The notes under the pieces were generated by a model that was not told the origin of the DNA, made no database searches, and saw only the letters and a list, made by a program, of their open reading frames with translations. Below are positions 26,901 through 34,756 of a stretch of DNA of 38,536 bases, one piece after another (the first letter of the stretch is position 1; each line of letters starts with the position of its first letter). The position numbers and the translations under genes were made by a program. The stretch spans positions 1 to 38,536 of the IMG/VR virus record IMGVR_UViG_3300031334_000006, one strand, 5' to 3'. This DNA comes from a virus.

Positions 26901-29900
26901 GTCGTAGAGCCTAAAAAGAAAGCTCCAAAGCCAACAACCACAAAAAGAGTTTCACCCAAAGGCGTAAAAGGCGATTTTGACGTGGAAATGGACTCAGGCG
27001 GTAATGTTGTAAGCATCAAGAGCGCAAAAGACGGAAGATCTATTTCTAAATTTTACGAAAAGACTAGCAAGAAAACAGGCAAAAAGACATTAGCTAAAAA
27101 CGCTAACTACTCTAGAATTGAAAACGAAGCGGTTGGACAAAAAACAGACAATCAAATAAACGAAGCTAATAAAAAGAGAACTTTTGAGGCTATTGACAGT
27201 TACACGCCAACAAATGAATACGAAGCAGCTTTAGAATATTTTGCCAATGGAGGTAATATTGATTTGGATTCCGCTTCTAAAGAAACAGGAGCTTCTAAAA
27301 ATGAATTAAAATGGGCTTCTGGATTTAAAAAGAAATCTAAACTTCCTAGCGTTGAGAGAGCTTCGGAACAAATTACAGATAATTCAAATTTAGGTCTTGA
27401 TCAAACAGTAGTTCGTGACGCTATTATTCAAATATTGCTTGAAAATCAAAGTATTTCTGACATACAAAGCCAAATTGTATCTTTACAAGAGCAAATTGAT
27501 GCAAACCAAGACGAACAGGAATTGTCTAGTTTTTTAGGTTCTTTATCTCAAGAGGAATTATCCTTAGTTGAATCACAAATGGCAGAAGACTCTTTCTTAG
27601 AAGAGCTTACATATGCCCAAAAAGTACAATATTATGAAGAACAATTCGGAACCACAGAAGAAAAAGCCCAATTTGAAATCGATAGGCAAAGATCAATTGA
27701 CGGAGAATCAGAAGGCAGCAATACAAGCATTCAAGAACGTGAAGGAGCGCAAGACCAAGACGTAGATGATACTATTCAAGAAGGTAATAGTGATGACGCT
27801 TTTCTCAAAGGACTAGAGGATGCCGAAAAGCAATTAAAAGACTTTGGTGATGGTACTCTTGTAATAAATCTTCCTGTTGCTATTGCAATAAAAGCTATAC
27901 AGGTAGTAAAAGCAGCATACAAAGCAGGAAAGAAAGCAGCTTTAGCCCTAGAGGAAGGTCTTAATTACATTAAATCTACAGATTGGTACAAGTCTCTTAC
28001 TAGAAAAGAGAAAAGAGAAATTACTACGGACACTATTAAGCAGGCGATTTCACAAAGCTCAGAAAGCTTCAAAGCACGTGAAAGTTTGCAAGAAAATAGC
28101 GAAGCTCAAGCTATGGGCATTGGTTCTAAGAACAGCAGTAAAAGAGACTCTTCTTTAGGTAAGGGTGGGCCAGTCAAAATTTTAAATGAAGTACAGCAAA
28201 GAACAAGACGTTTTTGGAATCAAAGTTTTAAAACTAACGCTGGAACTTCAAAAAAAATAGGAAATATTGTAAGGTCTTTAGGTAGAGAGATGAGTTCGGT
28301 CACTAATGCTTTGGAACACGAGCTAGGTGAAATTAATGAAATACTTGGGAGTACTTCAAAAAGTAAAAACAGCAAAGGATTTAAGGAAAGAGCTTTAGCT
28401 TTAAACGACTACCTGCTTGGGGTGGAAGGTGTAGATATTTCTTTTCTTAATAAAAATCAAATAGATAAAATTGATCAGTTAAGAAGTCGTGTAGATAAGC
28501 TCTCTACTAATTTACAAGAAAAATTAGAAGAGCAAAAAAATGGTTTTAAAGAAAAACTGGAAGGACTTGATAAAGATTCAGCAGCTTACTCTTCAATTAG
28601 TGATGCCATAAATAGAGTTGAAACACTTCAAGAAACTATTGAGTCTAATAAAGGACAGTATTTGTATCGCTCCTATGACGCTTTTAAAAATACTGACTAC
28701 TTAGAGAGACTTACAAGTAAAAATGTCAACAAAGAAGGTAATAGACGTATAGATAACGCTGTTCAGTTCCTTATGGATGAAAGCTCTGATTTATTTGGTT
28801 CAAATATTACGGAAAAAGATGCTCGTAAGCGAGTTTTTGAATACTTAGAATCTCTTAAGACAAAAAAAGATTTAGTTTTAGCTTCTGCGGAAGGAGAAAA
28901 GAAAGCTCCTTTTTATAAGAAGAAAAAGGAAATACCCAAAGCTTTTAGAGAATTGCTTGGAGAATCAAATGACCCATTACTTAATTATGCTTCTACTGTA
29001 TTTAAGATTAGTAATTATATAGCCTCTACTGAATATCAAAATAAAATGAGGATTGAACTTTTAGAATCTGGATTAGGAACTTATGATGCACAAGCTGGAT
29101 TTACAAAGCTTACGCCTGATGGAGAAGCTTGGAGTGGATTAAGTGGACTTTACGTTTCTAAAGAATTGTATAATTCAATACAAGACTTACAACCCTTATC
29201 TACAATTAATGAAGACTTTTATAAGGCATGGGTAGCTTTTGCAGCCTTTACAAAACTTGGTAAAACAGCCTTAAGTCCAATGACCACTATGCTTAACTTT
29301 ATAAGTGGAAGTATTTTAGCTTTAAATGCTGGATTCTTTTTCGCTTCTGATCCTAAAAAAATTAAGGATGCCATGAGCATGGCTTGGGGTACTAAAAAAA
29401 GCAGAAAAGAGCTTAAATCTGAAACCGATAAACTTTACAAGCTTGGTATATTAGGAGATGGCGCCATTTCTCAAGAAGTTATGGAAACTATAAATGATTT
29501 CACAAACGACATAGAGAGGATATCAAATCAAGGAGCTGGTAAAAGGGTTTTTAATGCTATTAAAAAAGTCTATGCTCTTGGTGATGATTTTTACAAAGTA
29601 ATTGGATATTACACTTATAAAGGAAGGTATGAGAAGTCTGGCATGACTACTTTGGAAGCTGAGGCAAAAGCAGCACAGCGAATAATAGATACATTTCCTA
29701 CTTACAGTATGTTGCCAAAAAACATTAAAAGATTAAGGAGATTTCCACTTATAGGTACTTTTGTTTCGTTTCCTTATCTAGCCGTAATGACTTCTGCTAA
29801 TACATTTAAGTATATGAAAGAAGATGTAAAAGCAGGAAGATCTAGTATGGTGGCTAAGCAGGCTGCAGGTTTTTTAATAGCAAATGCTTCGCACTTAGCT

Positions 29901-30944
29901 TTAGCGGAATTATCTAAAAATATGATGGGATTTGATGATGATGATGATGATAAAGTAAGAGATATGCTTCCGTTCTACCAAACAAACAGTAAGCTTATTT
30001 ATGCCGGGAAAGATAAGTTTGGCCAACCTATATTTATGGATGCAACTGCTTTATTTCCTGCGGAAGTTTATTTAAAACCACTTAGGACTTTATTTGACGA
30101 TAGAGAAGGCAGAGATATTCAAGACAACATTAATGAGGCTCTTAAAGAAACACTATCTCCATACTTAGGTTTTGATATAAGTTTTAAAACTATGAATGAA
30201 TTATTTTTTAATAGAGATGTTTTTGATAGAGAAATATATGAAGGTGAAAATTTAATTGACGGAATATTTAACGACCCTGATAAAGTAGGTCAGCACTATA
30301 TGAAAAATGCAGGTCCTGGATTCTATGGTAACATTACAGAATTTGCAAGAGCAAATGATGTACAACCTAGTTTCTTTGGAGATAAATTCACTTCCTACGG
30401 TAAAGAGTATAAAAACAGTGATGCTCTTATGAGGCTTTTAGGTTTTAGATTTACAACTTTAAATTACATAGCAGGCACAACCTCTCTAGGGTATAGGAAT
30501 AAGGATAAGTTTGATAAGAAAAAAGATGATATTACTAATGCTTTTAAATCTACTAGTAGATTAGATGATTCTGGAATGAAAGAGTCTATCGAAGAGTATT
30601 CTAAAGCTAATAAAGAGTTATCAGAAAGCATGATTATAGCAGTAAAAGGAGCTAGAAAACTCGGAGTAAATGAAGCTGATATTTTTAAAGCTTTGAAACA
30701 GAGCGCATTTTCTACAGAAGATGTTGAGTTTATTATGGCTGGCATTCAAACTCCTTTAAAGAAAATAACAGACATAAGCGCAATTAGTAAATTAGAAAAA
30801 ATCGATTTAAATTACAGAGATAAAGAAAGTAAAAGGAAAATAAAGTTAAACTACCTATACAACGTTACTGATTTTAATGTTCTGGTAAAACAAAAAAATA
30901 AAGAAACATACAAGCTTATGGATAAGATTAAAAAAGATAAATAA
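23946..30944 (+). CDS. giant ejected (polyvalent-type) virion protein
   Basis: At 2332 residues, the largest protein in the window. The N-terminus has two tandem units of about 37 residues, each starting YKTPNG and containing a KYGxxF segment (residues about 7-80). Helical, charged segments follow, with hydrophobic stretches near residues 385-560 (ATATQGPILAAIM-like). An Asp/Glu-rich linker with a basic patch lies near residues 930-1000. The end, from about 1750, has a WVAFAAFTKLGKTAL segment, a FPLIGTFVSFPYLAV segment and a DDDDDD tract before MLPFYQ; it resembles the conserved C-terminal region of polyvalent ejected proteins. It is probably packaged and injected with the DNA. No RNA polymerase or lytic enzyme motif was found. 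Confidence 0.75.
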   Translation: MPDPKYKTPNGKIVSERDLKEKYGTKFDSLVNANTFSLINENVYKTPNGTFEIESVLEKKYGDRFAQLVVDKTFELEDQIKKKEGFIGPDLASDMEQNLPIPPTQDGSLATSEPNTQNPKPTPEERVSDLDYKQAILNQLQDNLAERDTTFTNIANYERATSVRPEDAQQIERDAQEKLEGSTFEKFTQGAVNVLSKIGAVATLGLGPDIKFSSYKERKQEKAIKFLEEQDKEQTPENLDAAIKEITIKDETDALKERRTIDYIGSLPEKEREELNVNQVFNYKTVEMEEKAAVIDLEIDFEKLTRAASRVNSNEDFIRRMNEEGKELPEGFNERYAQNFELRSQIVTTLDDKYKKFEEKLEQNQDKKIETTEAIDLIKRNYGFVDNMKAQIAMSIGDLVVAGSQGAFAYALNIKAAITGNESDQIASDEMAMSAEETKKMTQEVAQNFRPRMEYDNITGLQDVGYFMAQETATQGPILAAIMNPFSATAGITALGISTGGSKFSEMKSEESGINPANYSLLQEISIPFGYGAAESVFGALPTSRILRRSVSSSANRALLNKGALGFTKQFFKDNGVEVLTENATTFSQNLLDRFALDKKDVLLTDNLDKTTFSTLASSPLIIGGGKITGELIKPFMPKSQIEEIKNGYLKVIKLQKAFNNAGNQSTRNILEGKIKEANASNDKLINKARSFTSNLSQAVYNKVNGITKNQALLQAEAKLINEDKALSQEQRTEILKDLLDEFNVLEKDRNETLEGKQIVVDEKKESFLDLLTEEESLRLKDEAQNEIIAEYEADGVKDFQITDQEITERAISIFERQEADNTDPKKPVKAQLSNTQSEIEKINKEKQEELDSTISLDGIKTEQINKLDKDKEVIRLTEKFNETASGIERDDILNKIEVIEKRINKEVKDDVKKRGLKVITREARNKISQDARDKITALNNKSNQNPENNEESNEKSSQEANDEEINTEEEEEDANQEDVLEKDSVVEPKKKAPKPTTTKRVSPKGVKGDFDVEMDSGGNVVSIKSAKDGRSISKFYEKTSKKTGKKTLAKNANYSRIENEAVGQKTDNQINEANKKRTFEAIDSYTPTNEYEAALEYFANGGNIDLDSASKETGASKNELKWASGFKKKSKLPSVERASEQITDNSNLGLDQTVVRDAIIQILLENQSISDIQSQIVSLQEQIDANQDEQELSSFLGSLSQEELSLVESQMAEDSFLEELTYAQKVQYYEEQFGTTEEKAQFEIDRQRSIDGESEGSNTSIQEREGAQDQDVDDTIQEGNSDDAFLKGLEDAEKQLKDFGDGTLVINLPVAIAIKAIQVVKAAYKAGKKAALALEEGLNYIKSTDWYKSLTRKEKREITTDTIKQAISQSSESFKARESLQENSEAQAMGIGSKNSSKRDSSLGKGGPVKILNEVQQRTRRFWNQSFKTNAGTSKKIGNIVRSLGREMSSVTNALEHELGEINEILGSTSKSKNSKGFKERALALNDYLLGVEGVDISFLNKNQIDKIDQLRSRVDKLSTNLQEKLEEQKNGFKEKLEGLDKDSAAYSSISDAINRVETLQETIESNKGQYLYRSYDAFKNTDYLERLTSKNVNKEGNRRIDNAVQFLMDESSDLFGSNITEKDARKRVFEYLESLKTKKDLVLASAEGEKKAPFYKKKKEIPKAFRELLGESNDPLLNYASTVFKISNYIASTEYQNKMRIELLESGLGTYDAQAGFTKLTPDGEAWSGLSGLYVSKELYNSIQDLQPLSTINEDFYKAWVAFAAFTKLGKTALSPMTTMLNFISGSILALNAGFFFASDPKKIKDAMSMAWGTKKSRKELKSETDKLYKLGILGDGAISQEVMETINDFTNDIERISNQGAGKRVFNAIKKVYALGDDFYKVIGYYTYKGRYEKSGMTTLEAEAKAAQRIIDTFPTYSMLPKNIKRLRRFPLIGTFVSFPYLAVMTSANTFKYMKEDVKAGRSSMVAKQAAGFLIANASHLALAELSKNMMGFDDDDDDKVRDMLPFYQTNSKLIYAGKDKFGQPIFMDATALFPAEVYLKPLRTLFDDREGRDIQDNINEALKETLSPYLGFDISFKTMNELFFNRDVFDREIYEGENLIDGIFNDPDKVGQHYMKNAGPGFYGNITEFARANDVQPSFFGDKFTSYGKEYKNSDALMRLLGFRFTTLNYIAGTTSLGYRNKDKFDKKKDDITNAFKSTSRLDDSGMKESIEEYSKANKELSESMIIAVKGARKLGVNEADIFKALKQSAFSTEDVEFIMAGIQTPLKKITDISAISKLEKIDLNYRDKESKRKIKLNYLYNVTDFNVLVKQKNKETYKLMDKIKKDK

Positions 30945-30949
30945 CTTAA

Positions 30950-31318
30950 TCACTTCCCTAAAATATTAGCCTTAAAACTTGCGGCTCCATGCTGTGAGAT
31001 ATAATCGCTACAATTTTTATAATTAAGCGCCTGCACTTTCTCATCAAGTATAGATTGTTTTTTTACTTGGTTGCCCAGCAATTGTCGGTTTAGTCTATTT
31101 ATACTTGTATTTGTTTTTTTAGCAATGCTAGGAGCTTTTAACATCTTTGAACTTTTGCTTTTGTGCCTTCTTGTTACCTCTTGACGAAACTCTTGCATTC
31201 CGTGTTCTTCAATAACTCTATAAATCATTCTCCAAGAAGTCTTAGCTTTTATTCTTATATCATCAAGCATCTCTCCTTGCAATAGAAGAGTTTTGATAAG
31301 TTGTAGTTTTTCTGTCAT
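30950..31318 (-). CDS. HTH-type DNA-binding protein
   Basis: A 122-residue basic protein. Residues about 15-40 (MLDDIRIKAKTSWRMIYRVIEE) read as a helix-turn-helix, and the remainder is Lys/Arg-rich and helical. Being the last gene of the early block, convergent with the giant virion gene with only five bases between the stops, it may regulate late transcription, but this is inference. A hairpin lies upstream of its start at 31332-31357. Confidence 0.55.
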   Translation of the reverse strand: MTEKLQLIKTLLLQGEMLDDIRIKAKTSWRMIYRVIEEHGMQEFRQEVTRRHKSKSSKMLKAPSIAKKTNTSINRLNRQLLGNQVKKQSILDEKVQALNYKNCSDYISQHGAASFKANILGK

Positions 31319-31331
31319 GATTTTAGTTCTA

Positions 31332-31357
31332 ACAGGGGGAAATGAGTTTCCCTCTGT
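31332..31357 (-). promoter_or_regulatory. hairpin in front of the HTH gene
   Basis: ACAGGGGGAAA and TTTCCCTCTGT form an 11-bp stem (one G-U) with loop TGAG, 14 bases upstream of the HTH gene start. No T-run follows on the minus strand, so it is not a simple terminator. Confidence 0.45.
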
Positions 31358-31375
31358 GGGTTTAGTTTCTATATT

Positions 31376-31519
31376 TTAGCCTGCAATAATCAATGCTATT
31401 TTTAGTACAATGTTTTCTATTAAGTCAGATAAAAAACTTAAAATCATTGCCACTATAAAGCCTATTGCTAGTGGCTTAAAGTTTTTATCGATATAATTTA
31501 TAATCTGTTGCTTGGTCAT
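31376..31519 (-). CDS. 47-residue membrane protein
   Basis: A short frame from ATG at 31519: MTKQQIINYIDKNFKPLAIG, then a hydrophobic run (FIVAMILSFLSDLIENIVL) and LKIALIIAG. It has a hydrophilic start and one or two short membrane helices. Small phage proteins of this type include holins and other lysis or inhibitor proteins, but no lysin is visible next to it. It is the only supported gene in the gap between the HTH gene and the anti-defence gene. Confidence 0.6.
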   Translation of the reverse strand: MTKQQIINYIDKNFKPLAIGFIVAMILSFLSDLIENIVLKIALIIAG

Positions 31520-31552
31520 TTGTTGATTTTATTTATTGATTATTTTTTGTGT

Positions 31553-31592
31553 GCTATGGGCTAAAACCTTTTTAAACAGGATAAGCCCATGC
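31553..31592 (-). promoter_or_regulatory. stem-loop before the membrane protein gene
   Basis: ATGGGCT at 31556-31562 pairs with AGCCCAT at 31584-31590, extended by GC/GC pairs and an inner CCT/AGG pair. On neither strand is it followed by a T-run. Possibly an mRNA processing or protein-binding structure. Confidence 0.45.
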
Positions 31593-31602
31593 TCACATTT
31601 TA

Positions 31603-31860
31603 CTACAATTTTAATCCGTCTGCTGTTGGTGCTATTTTAGCGTTCTCAGGCTTATAACTGTCTGGATAAGGATTAGGTTCATTTAATCTTTTTAAGTCCA
31701 TACCAAGCCACATAATAGCTTCTTGTAATTTTGTAATTGATAAACTTCTTTCTCTTGAACTAGGAAGTTCTTTCAATTCTTGAAGATTTTTGTCTAAGCT
31801 TACGCGAAGAGTCTTGTCAGCCTTAATGTCTTTTTCAAGTTTTGTGTGATTTTCTAACAT
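31603..31860 (-). CDS. Acb2/Tad1-like hairpin protein, candidate anti-defence
   Basis: Taken from the ATG at 31860 (85 residues); an upstream frame extends further but overlaps the methyltransferase end. Two helices make the protein: residues about 1-33 and 35-60, the second reading SRERSLSITKLQEAIMWLGM, followed by NPYPDSY and an end APTADGLKL. This helix and the trailing part match the pattern of small phage proteins in the Acb2/Tad1 hairpin family. Known: such proteins bind and sequester cyclic (oligo)nucleotides, blocking CBASS and Thoeris immunity. The assignment is by recall of the pattern, not by alignment. Confidence 0.65.
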   Translation of the reverse strand: MLENHTKLEKDIKADKTLRVSLDKNLQELKELPSSRERSLSITKLQEAIMWLGMDLKRLNEPNPYPDSYKPENAKIAPTADGLKL

Positions 31861-31918
31861 AATTGTAATTTTAATATTTTTGAGTACTCTATAAAGTTTT
31901 CCCCTTCCCTTTTTTGGT

Positions 31919-32878
31919 TTATTCAGTTTTAAGTGAATTTCTAGTTTCCATGATTGCCTTAAAAATCTGCAAAGCAACCTCAGGAACTATTGCATTTCCA
32001 AATCCTTTTATGCTTTCGTTTCTCCATTTAGGAAAGGTAATTCCGTCCAGTCTACTGGAAAGCTCATCATTTCCGCTACAAATAGGGGATTGAGTTGGGA
32101 AGTCTTGCCACTTTGATGGAACTGATCCGCTAAATTGTCTGCCTTTTCTTTCAGTCTGCCCCTTGCTTTTAACGCTTCGGTACTGCTTGCTCCCTTGTAA
32201 TTTGAAGCTGCTGGTGTAGGCAACATCTTGTATTCGATGTTCGCCTCCAGATAACTCATTGCTTTCTTGTGACCTTGTCTTTTTTCCCTAGTCTTGTAGC
32301 CTTCCTCGCCTGATGATGTTGGCGTTGGGAGTATTTTCAATTCTATTGCCTTGCTTCTTCGATTCTCGAATACTTTTAATCCCTGAGTTTGAACGGTGGG
32401 CAATAAACCAGACTCTATCTCTTCTGTGGGGAGCGCCGACACCTGCAGCTGGAAGTACACACGGTTGTACTTCGTACCCTTTAGCTTCCAAGTCAGCTTG
32501 CACTTCGTTGAATACCAGTCCGTCATTCCAACTAACGATTCCAAGAACGTTCTCCGCCACAACGTACTCAGGGGCAATCTCCCGAATTGCTCTAAGCATT
32601 TCTGGCCAGAGGTGTCTATCATCGTCTTTACCAAGTCTTTTCCCTGCATGGCTGTATGGTTGACAAGGGAATCCTCCTGTGAGGACGTCAATTTTTCCTC
32701 GCCAAATAGTGAAATCTGTTTTTGTGATGTCTTCATAAGATATAGCTTTAGGCCAGTAATATTTTAATATGCGTTGTCCAAATTCGTTCCATTCGCAATG
32801 AAAAGAGTTGTTCCATCCCATCCATTCAGATGCTAAATCAAATCCTCCAATACCAGAAAATAAACTACCTTGATTCAT
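31919..32878 (-). pseudogene. DNA cytosine-5 methyltransferase interrupted by an in-frame TAG
   Basis: The 196-residue open part has motif I SLFSGIGGF (5-13), catalytic PCQ (71-73), ENV (109-111) and RRDR (152-155). It then meets TAG at 32288-32290 (codon 197). The same frame continues with no other stop to 31919 and holds the rest of the enzyme: a target-recognition-like stretch with FPTQSPICSGNDE, then DGITFPKWRNES and motif X GNAIVPEVA (294-302). A one-base change, TAG to CAG, would give a full 319-residue protein, and it would be silent in the overlapping frame. It may be a broken gene, a read-through gene, or a split enzyme. An active enzyme would methylate cytosine C5. Confidence 0.75.
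32008..32736 (-). CDS. overprinted second frame inside the C5 methyltransferase gene
   Basis: A 242-residue frame lying entirely within the methyltransferase gene in another frame on the same strand, open for 729 bases and starting ATG at 32736 (opposite the PCQ region). The sequence has recognisable features: ISLFGEE near the start, DTSGQKCLEQFG, GLWAK-like LSTLWRRTFLESL, a WYSTKCKLTWKLK segment, LPTP repeats, and the end LNPLFVAEMMSFPVDW. I recall proteins of this type both as overprints on phage cytosine methyltransferases and as free-standing phage proteins. That is why I list it as probably real. Function unknown. Confidence 0.6.
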   Translation of the reverse strand: MKTSQKQISLFGEEKLTSSQEDSLVNHTAMQGKDLVKTMIDTSGQKCLEQFGRLPLSTLWRRTFLESLVGMTDWYSTKCKLTWKLKGTKYNRVYFQLQVSALPTEEIESGLLPTVQTQGLKVFENRRSKAIELKILPTPTSSGEEGYKTREKRQGHKKAMSYLEANIEYKMLPTPAASNYKGASSTEALKARGRLKEKADNLADQFHQSGKTSQLNPLFVAEMMSFPVDWTELPFLNGETKA

Positions 32879-32889
32879 AATTATTTGCT

Positions 32890-32976
32890 TTAATTTCTTT
32901 TAGCCCAGGCAGCAGCCTCTCCCCATTTTTGTAATTCTTTATATAATATTTTAAACAGTTTTTTAATTTTTTTCAT
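32890..32976 (-). CDS. 28-residue peptide
   Basis: A small frame reading MKKIKKLFKILYKELQKWGE, ending AAAWAKRN. Its ATG overlaps the stop of the previous gene (GTATGA), and the methyltransferase starts 12 bases after it. It would form one amphipathic basic helix. Supported by the overlap and composition only. Confidence 0.4.
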   Translation of the reverse strand: MKKIKKLFKILYKELQKWGEAAAWAKRN

Positions 32977-33761
32977 ACCCTCGACTTCAATTCTGTTTCA
33001 ACAATTTTAATCATCGATTTATTTGGTACAATCGATTTCTTTTCAGCATTTAGATAAACTTGTAAGTTTTCAGTACTGTGATTTACAACATCAGCTTTGG
33101 CTCTTTCGTAAAAATCAGGCTTAAGAACTTGATCTAGTTTTGGTTTGTCGAGGTGTTCAGTAGTGAATATTTCTTTCACCCGGCTTCCAAAGTTTTTCCC
33201 AGCCAACTGTTTTTTTTCAGAAACTTCAAACTTGTCTAGGTTTTCTTTATCCCAATTGAAGTTTGCCATTCCCGACAATTCCCCTTTTTTCTTATTGTGG
33301 GATAGCTCTCTTTCGTTTGCTTTAAGCTCAAGGTATTCTGGCACCCATTTATGAAATATCGTCTGGCTATCAAGCTTAAAATCCTTTCCGTCTCCAATTT
33401 TTCCTTGTCTAGCGTATTTGAACATCAACATCACGTCTTCAAGAGATTCAAATTGGAATATGTCGAATAAATCCATTGATACTGTTGCGATTTGCATATC
33501 AGTAAACTTTCCACTAGCATTGAAGTTTTCATTAAAGCGATTTATAAGAAATGAAATTGATTTAATAACATCTCTTCTGCTAATTGATTTGGTAAGGCTT
33601 TTTAAAGAACTTCCTGAAATAGCTTCTGCAACTGTAGTGCTTCTTTCCATTTCTAAAAAACAATCAAAATCATTAGTCGCTAACGAGCGAATCAATAATG
33701 CTGAACGTTCCTTTGACACTTGATTGATTTCCGAACTTTTTGCTGTTATCCCTGTTTTCAT
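32973..33761 (-). CDS. replication-associated phage protein
   Basis: A 262-residue protein. The N-terminal half is helical with no motif. The central part, with DIFQFESLEDVMLMFKYARQGKIGDGKDF, then LDSQTIFHKWVPEYL, resembles uncharacterised proteins that follow the replisome organiser in phages of this host group, some of which act as helicase loaders. The gene overlaps the end of the organiser gene by 89 bases in another frame, supporting tight joint expression. The helicase-loader idea is an inference from order. Confidence 0.55.
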   Translation of the reverse strand: MKTGITAKSSEINQVSKERSALLIRSLATNDFDCFLEMERSTTVAEAISGSSLKSLTKSISRRDVIKSISFLINRFNENFNASGKFTDMQIATVSMDLFDIFQFESLEDVMLMFKYARQGKIGDGKDFKLDSQTIFHKWVPEYLELKANERELSHNKKKGELSGMANFNWDKENLDKFEVSEKKQLAGKNFGSRVKEIFTTEHLDKPKLDQVLKPDFYERAKADVVNHSTENLQVYLNAEKKSIVPNKSMIKIVETELKSRV

Positions 33762-34533
33762 TTTGATTCGCTTTTATTATTAATTGTGAAAATTTTTCTC
33801 TTAATTTTTGGGTTGATAGAATATTAGATTTCCAAAAATCTCCTTCTTGGCTGCCTAAGAATTTCCAAACTTTTATTATTTGATCTCTGGTCACTCCATC
33901 CTTCTCCATCATCAATCGGATTGGGTCTGTGTAATTTTTGTACTTAGCATTTTTTTGGTTTTGATTTGAACCTCCGTTTTCTGAAATATTTTTAATAAAT
34001 AATTCTTTAAACGCTTTTGCTATTTCAAAATATGTAATCTCTAAATCCACTAAGTCCGAAGTTTTTACTTCGGATAAAAGAATATTCTTAGTTTCTTTAC
34101 TTCTTATATTCTTTAGTTTATTAGTTTCTTTAGTTGTTGCCCTTTGTCTGCCCTCAGCCTGCCCTTTGTCTGCCCTCAGCTTGTCCGTTTGCTTGTCTAC
34201 TGGCTTGCCCTCTGCCTCATCTATTTGTTGTAGTTTATCCCATTTTACTAGCCTTACCACCTGAAATTTGCTTGTCGCTAACCTTGTCACTTCACCGGTA
34301 TCTTCTAGTTTACTCATAGCAGTCCTACATTTCTTAACTGAAAGGCCACAACCTGAAGAAAGTGTGCTCCAGCTAAGAACCATTGTTCCTTTTTCGACTA
34401 AATTTCCCTTCCATTTTTTATCCTCGTAATTGACTGAAAGGAGAAGATGTATTAATAATACTCTAGCATTTATATCATCATACCATTCCCAATCAATTAG
34501 GTTTCTGTGAAGCTTTATCCATCCTTTGCTCAT
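33673..34533 (-). CDS. phage replisome organiser
   Basis: A 286-residue protein. The N-terminal domain GWIKLHRNLIDWEWYDDINA, then LLLSVNYEDKKWKG and LVLSW-type TLSSGCGLSVKKCRTAMSKL, is the winged-helix start typical of phage replisome organisers (DnaD-like). A Lys/Gln-rich linker follows, then a helical C-terminal domain (LMMEKDGVTRDQIIKVWKFL) that would contact DNA or a loader. It would bind the phage origin and recruit the helicase. It is preceded by a long structured leader, in which a candidate small RNA with its own terminator lies. Confidence 0.75.
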   Translation of the reverse strand: MSKGWIKLHRNLIDWEWYDDINARVLLIHLLLSVNYEDKKWKGNLVEKGTMVLSWSTLSSGCGLSVKKCRTAMSKLEDTGEVTRLATSKFQVVRLVKWDKLQQIDEAEGKPVDKQTDKLRADKGQAEGRQRATTKETNKLKNIRSKETKNILLSEVKTSDLVDLEITYFEIAKAFKELFIKNISENGGSNQNQKNAKYKNYTDPIRLMMEKDGVTRDQIIKVWKFLGSQEGDFWKSNILSTQKLREKFSQLIIKANQNENRDNSKKFGNQSSVKGTFSIIDSLVSD

Positions 34534-34619
34534 TATGCTGATATTTTATTATACTTATTTCTGTATAAAACTCTAAGTTGTTCTTGGAGTTGATTAAAGG
34601 TCTTTATGTAGCCTTAGTT

Positions 34620-34728
34620 GTAGAAACAAGAAAACTTGGTTCTACTTTTCCCTCTTCATTACTACTTTAATTTTCATGCTATATTTTTTAAAACCTATGT
34701 TATTTTACTAGGAATAATAAACCTAGTA
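34620..34728 (-). promoter_or_regulatory. two inverted repeats in the organiser leader
   Basis: GTAGAAACAAG and CTTGGTTCTAC (one mismatch, loop AAAA) at 34620-34645, and perfect TACTAGG/CCTAGTA at 34706-34728 with a 9-bp spacer. Both lie between the candidate RNA and the replisome-organiser start. They could be operators or mRNA structures. The rest of 34534-34756 holds only an 11-codon frame and no gene I support. Confidence 0.5.
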
Positions 34729-34756
34729 TTGCGAGGTTCCGTTAATATTCAAAATC

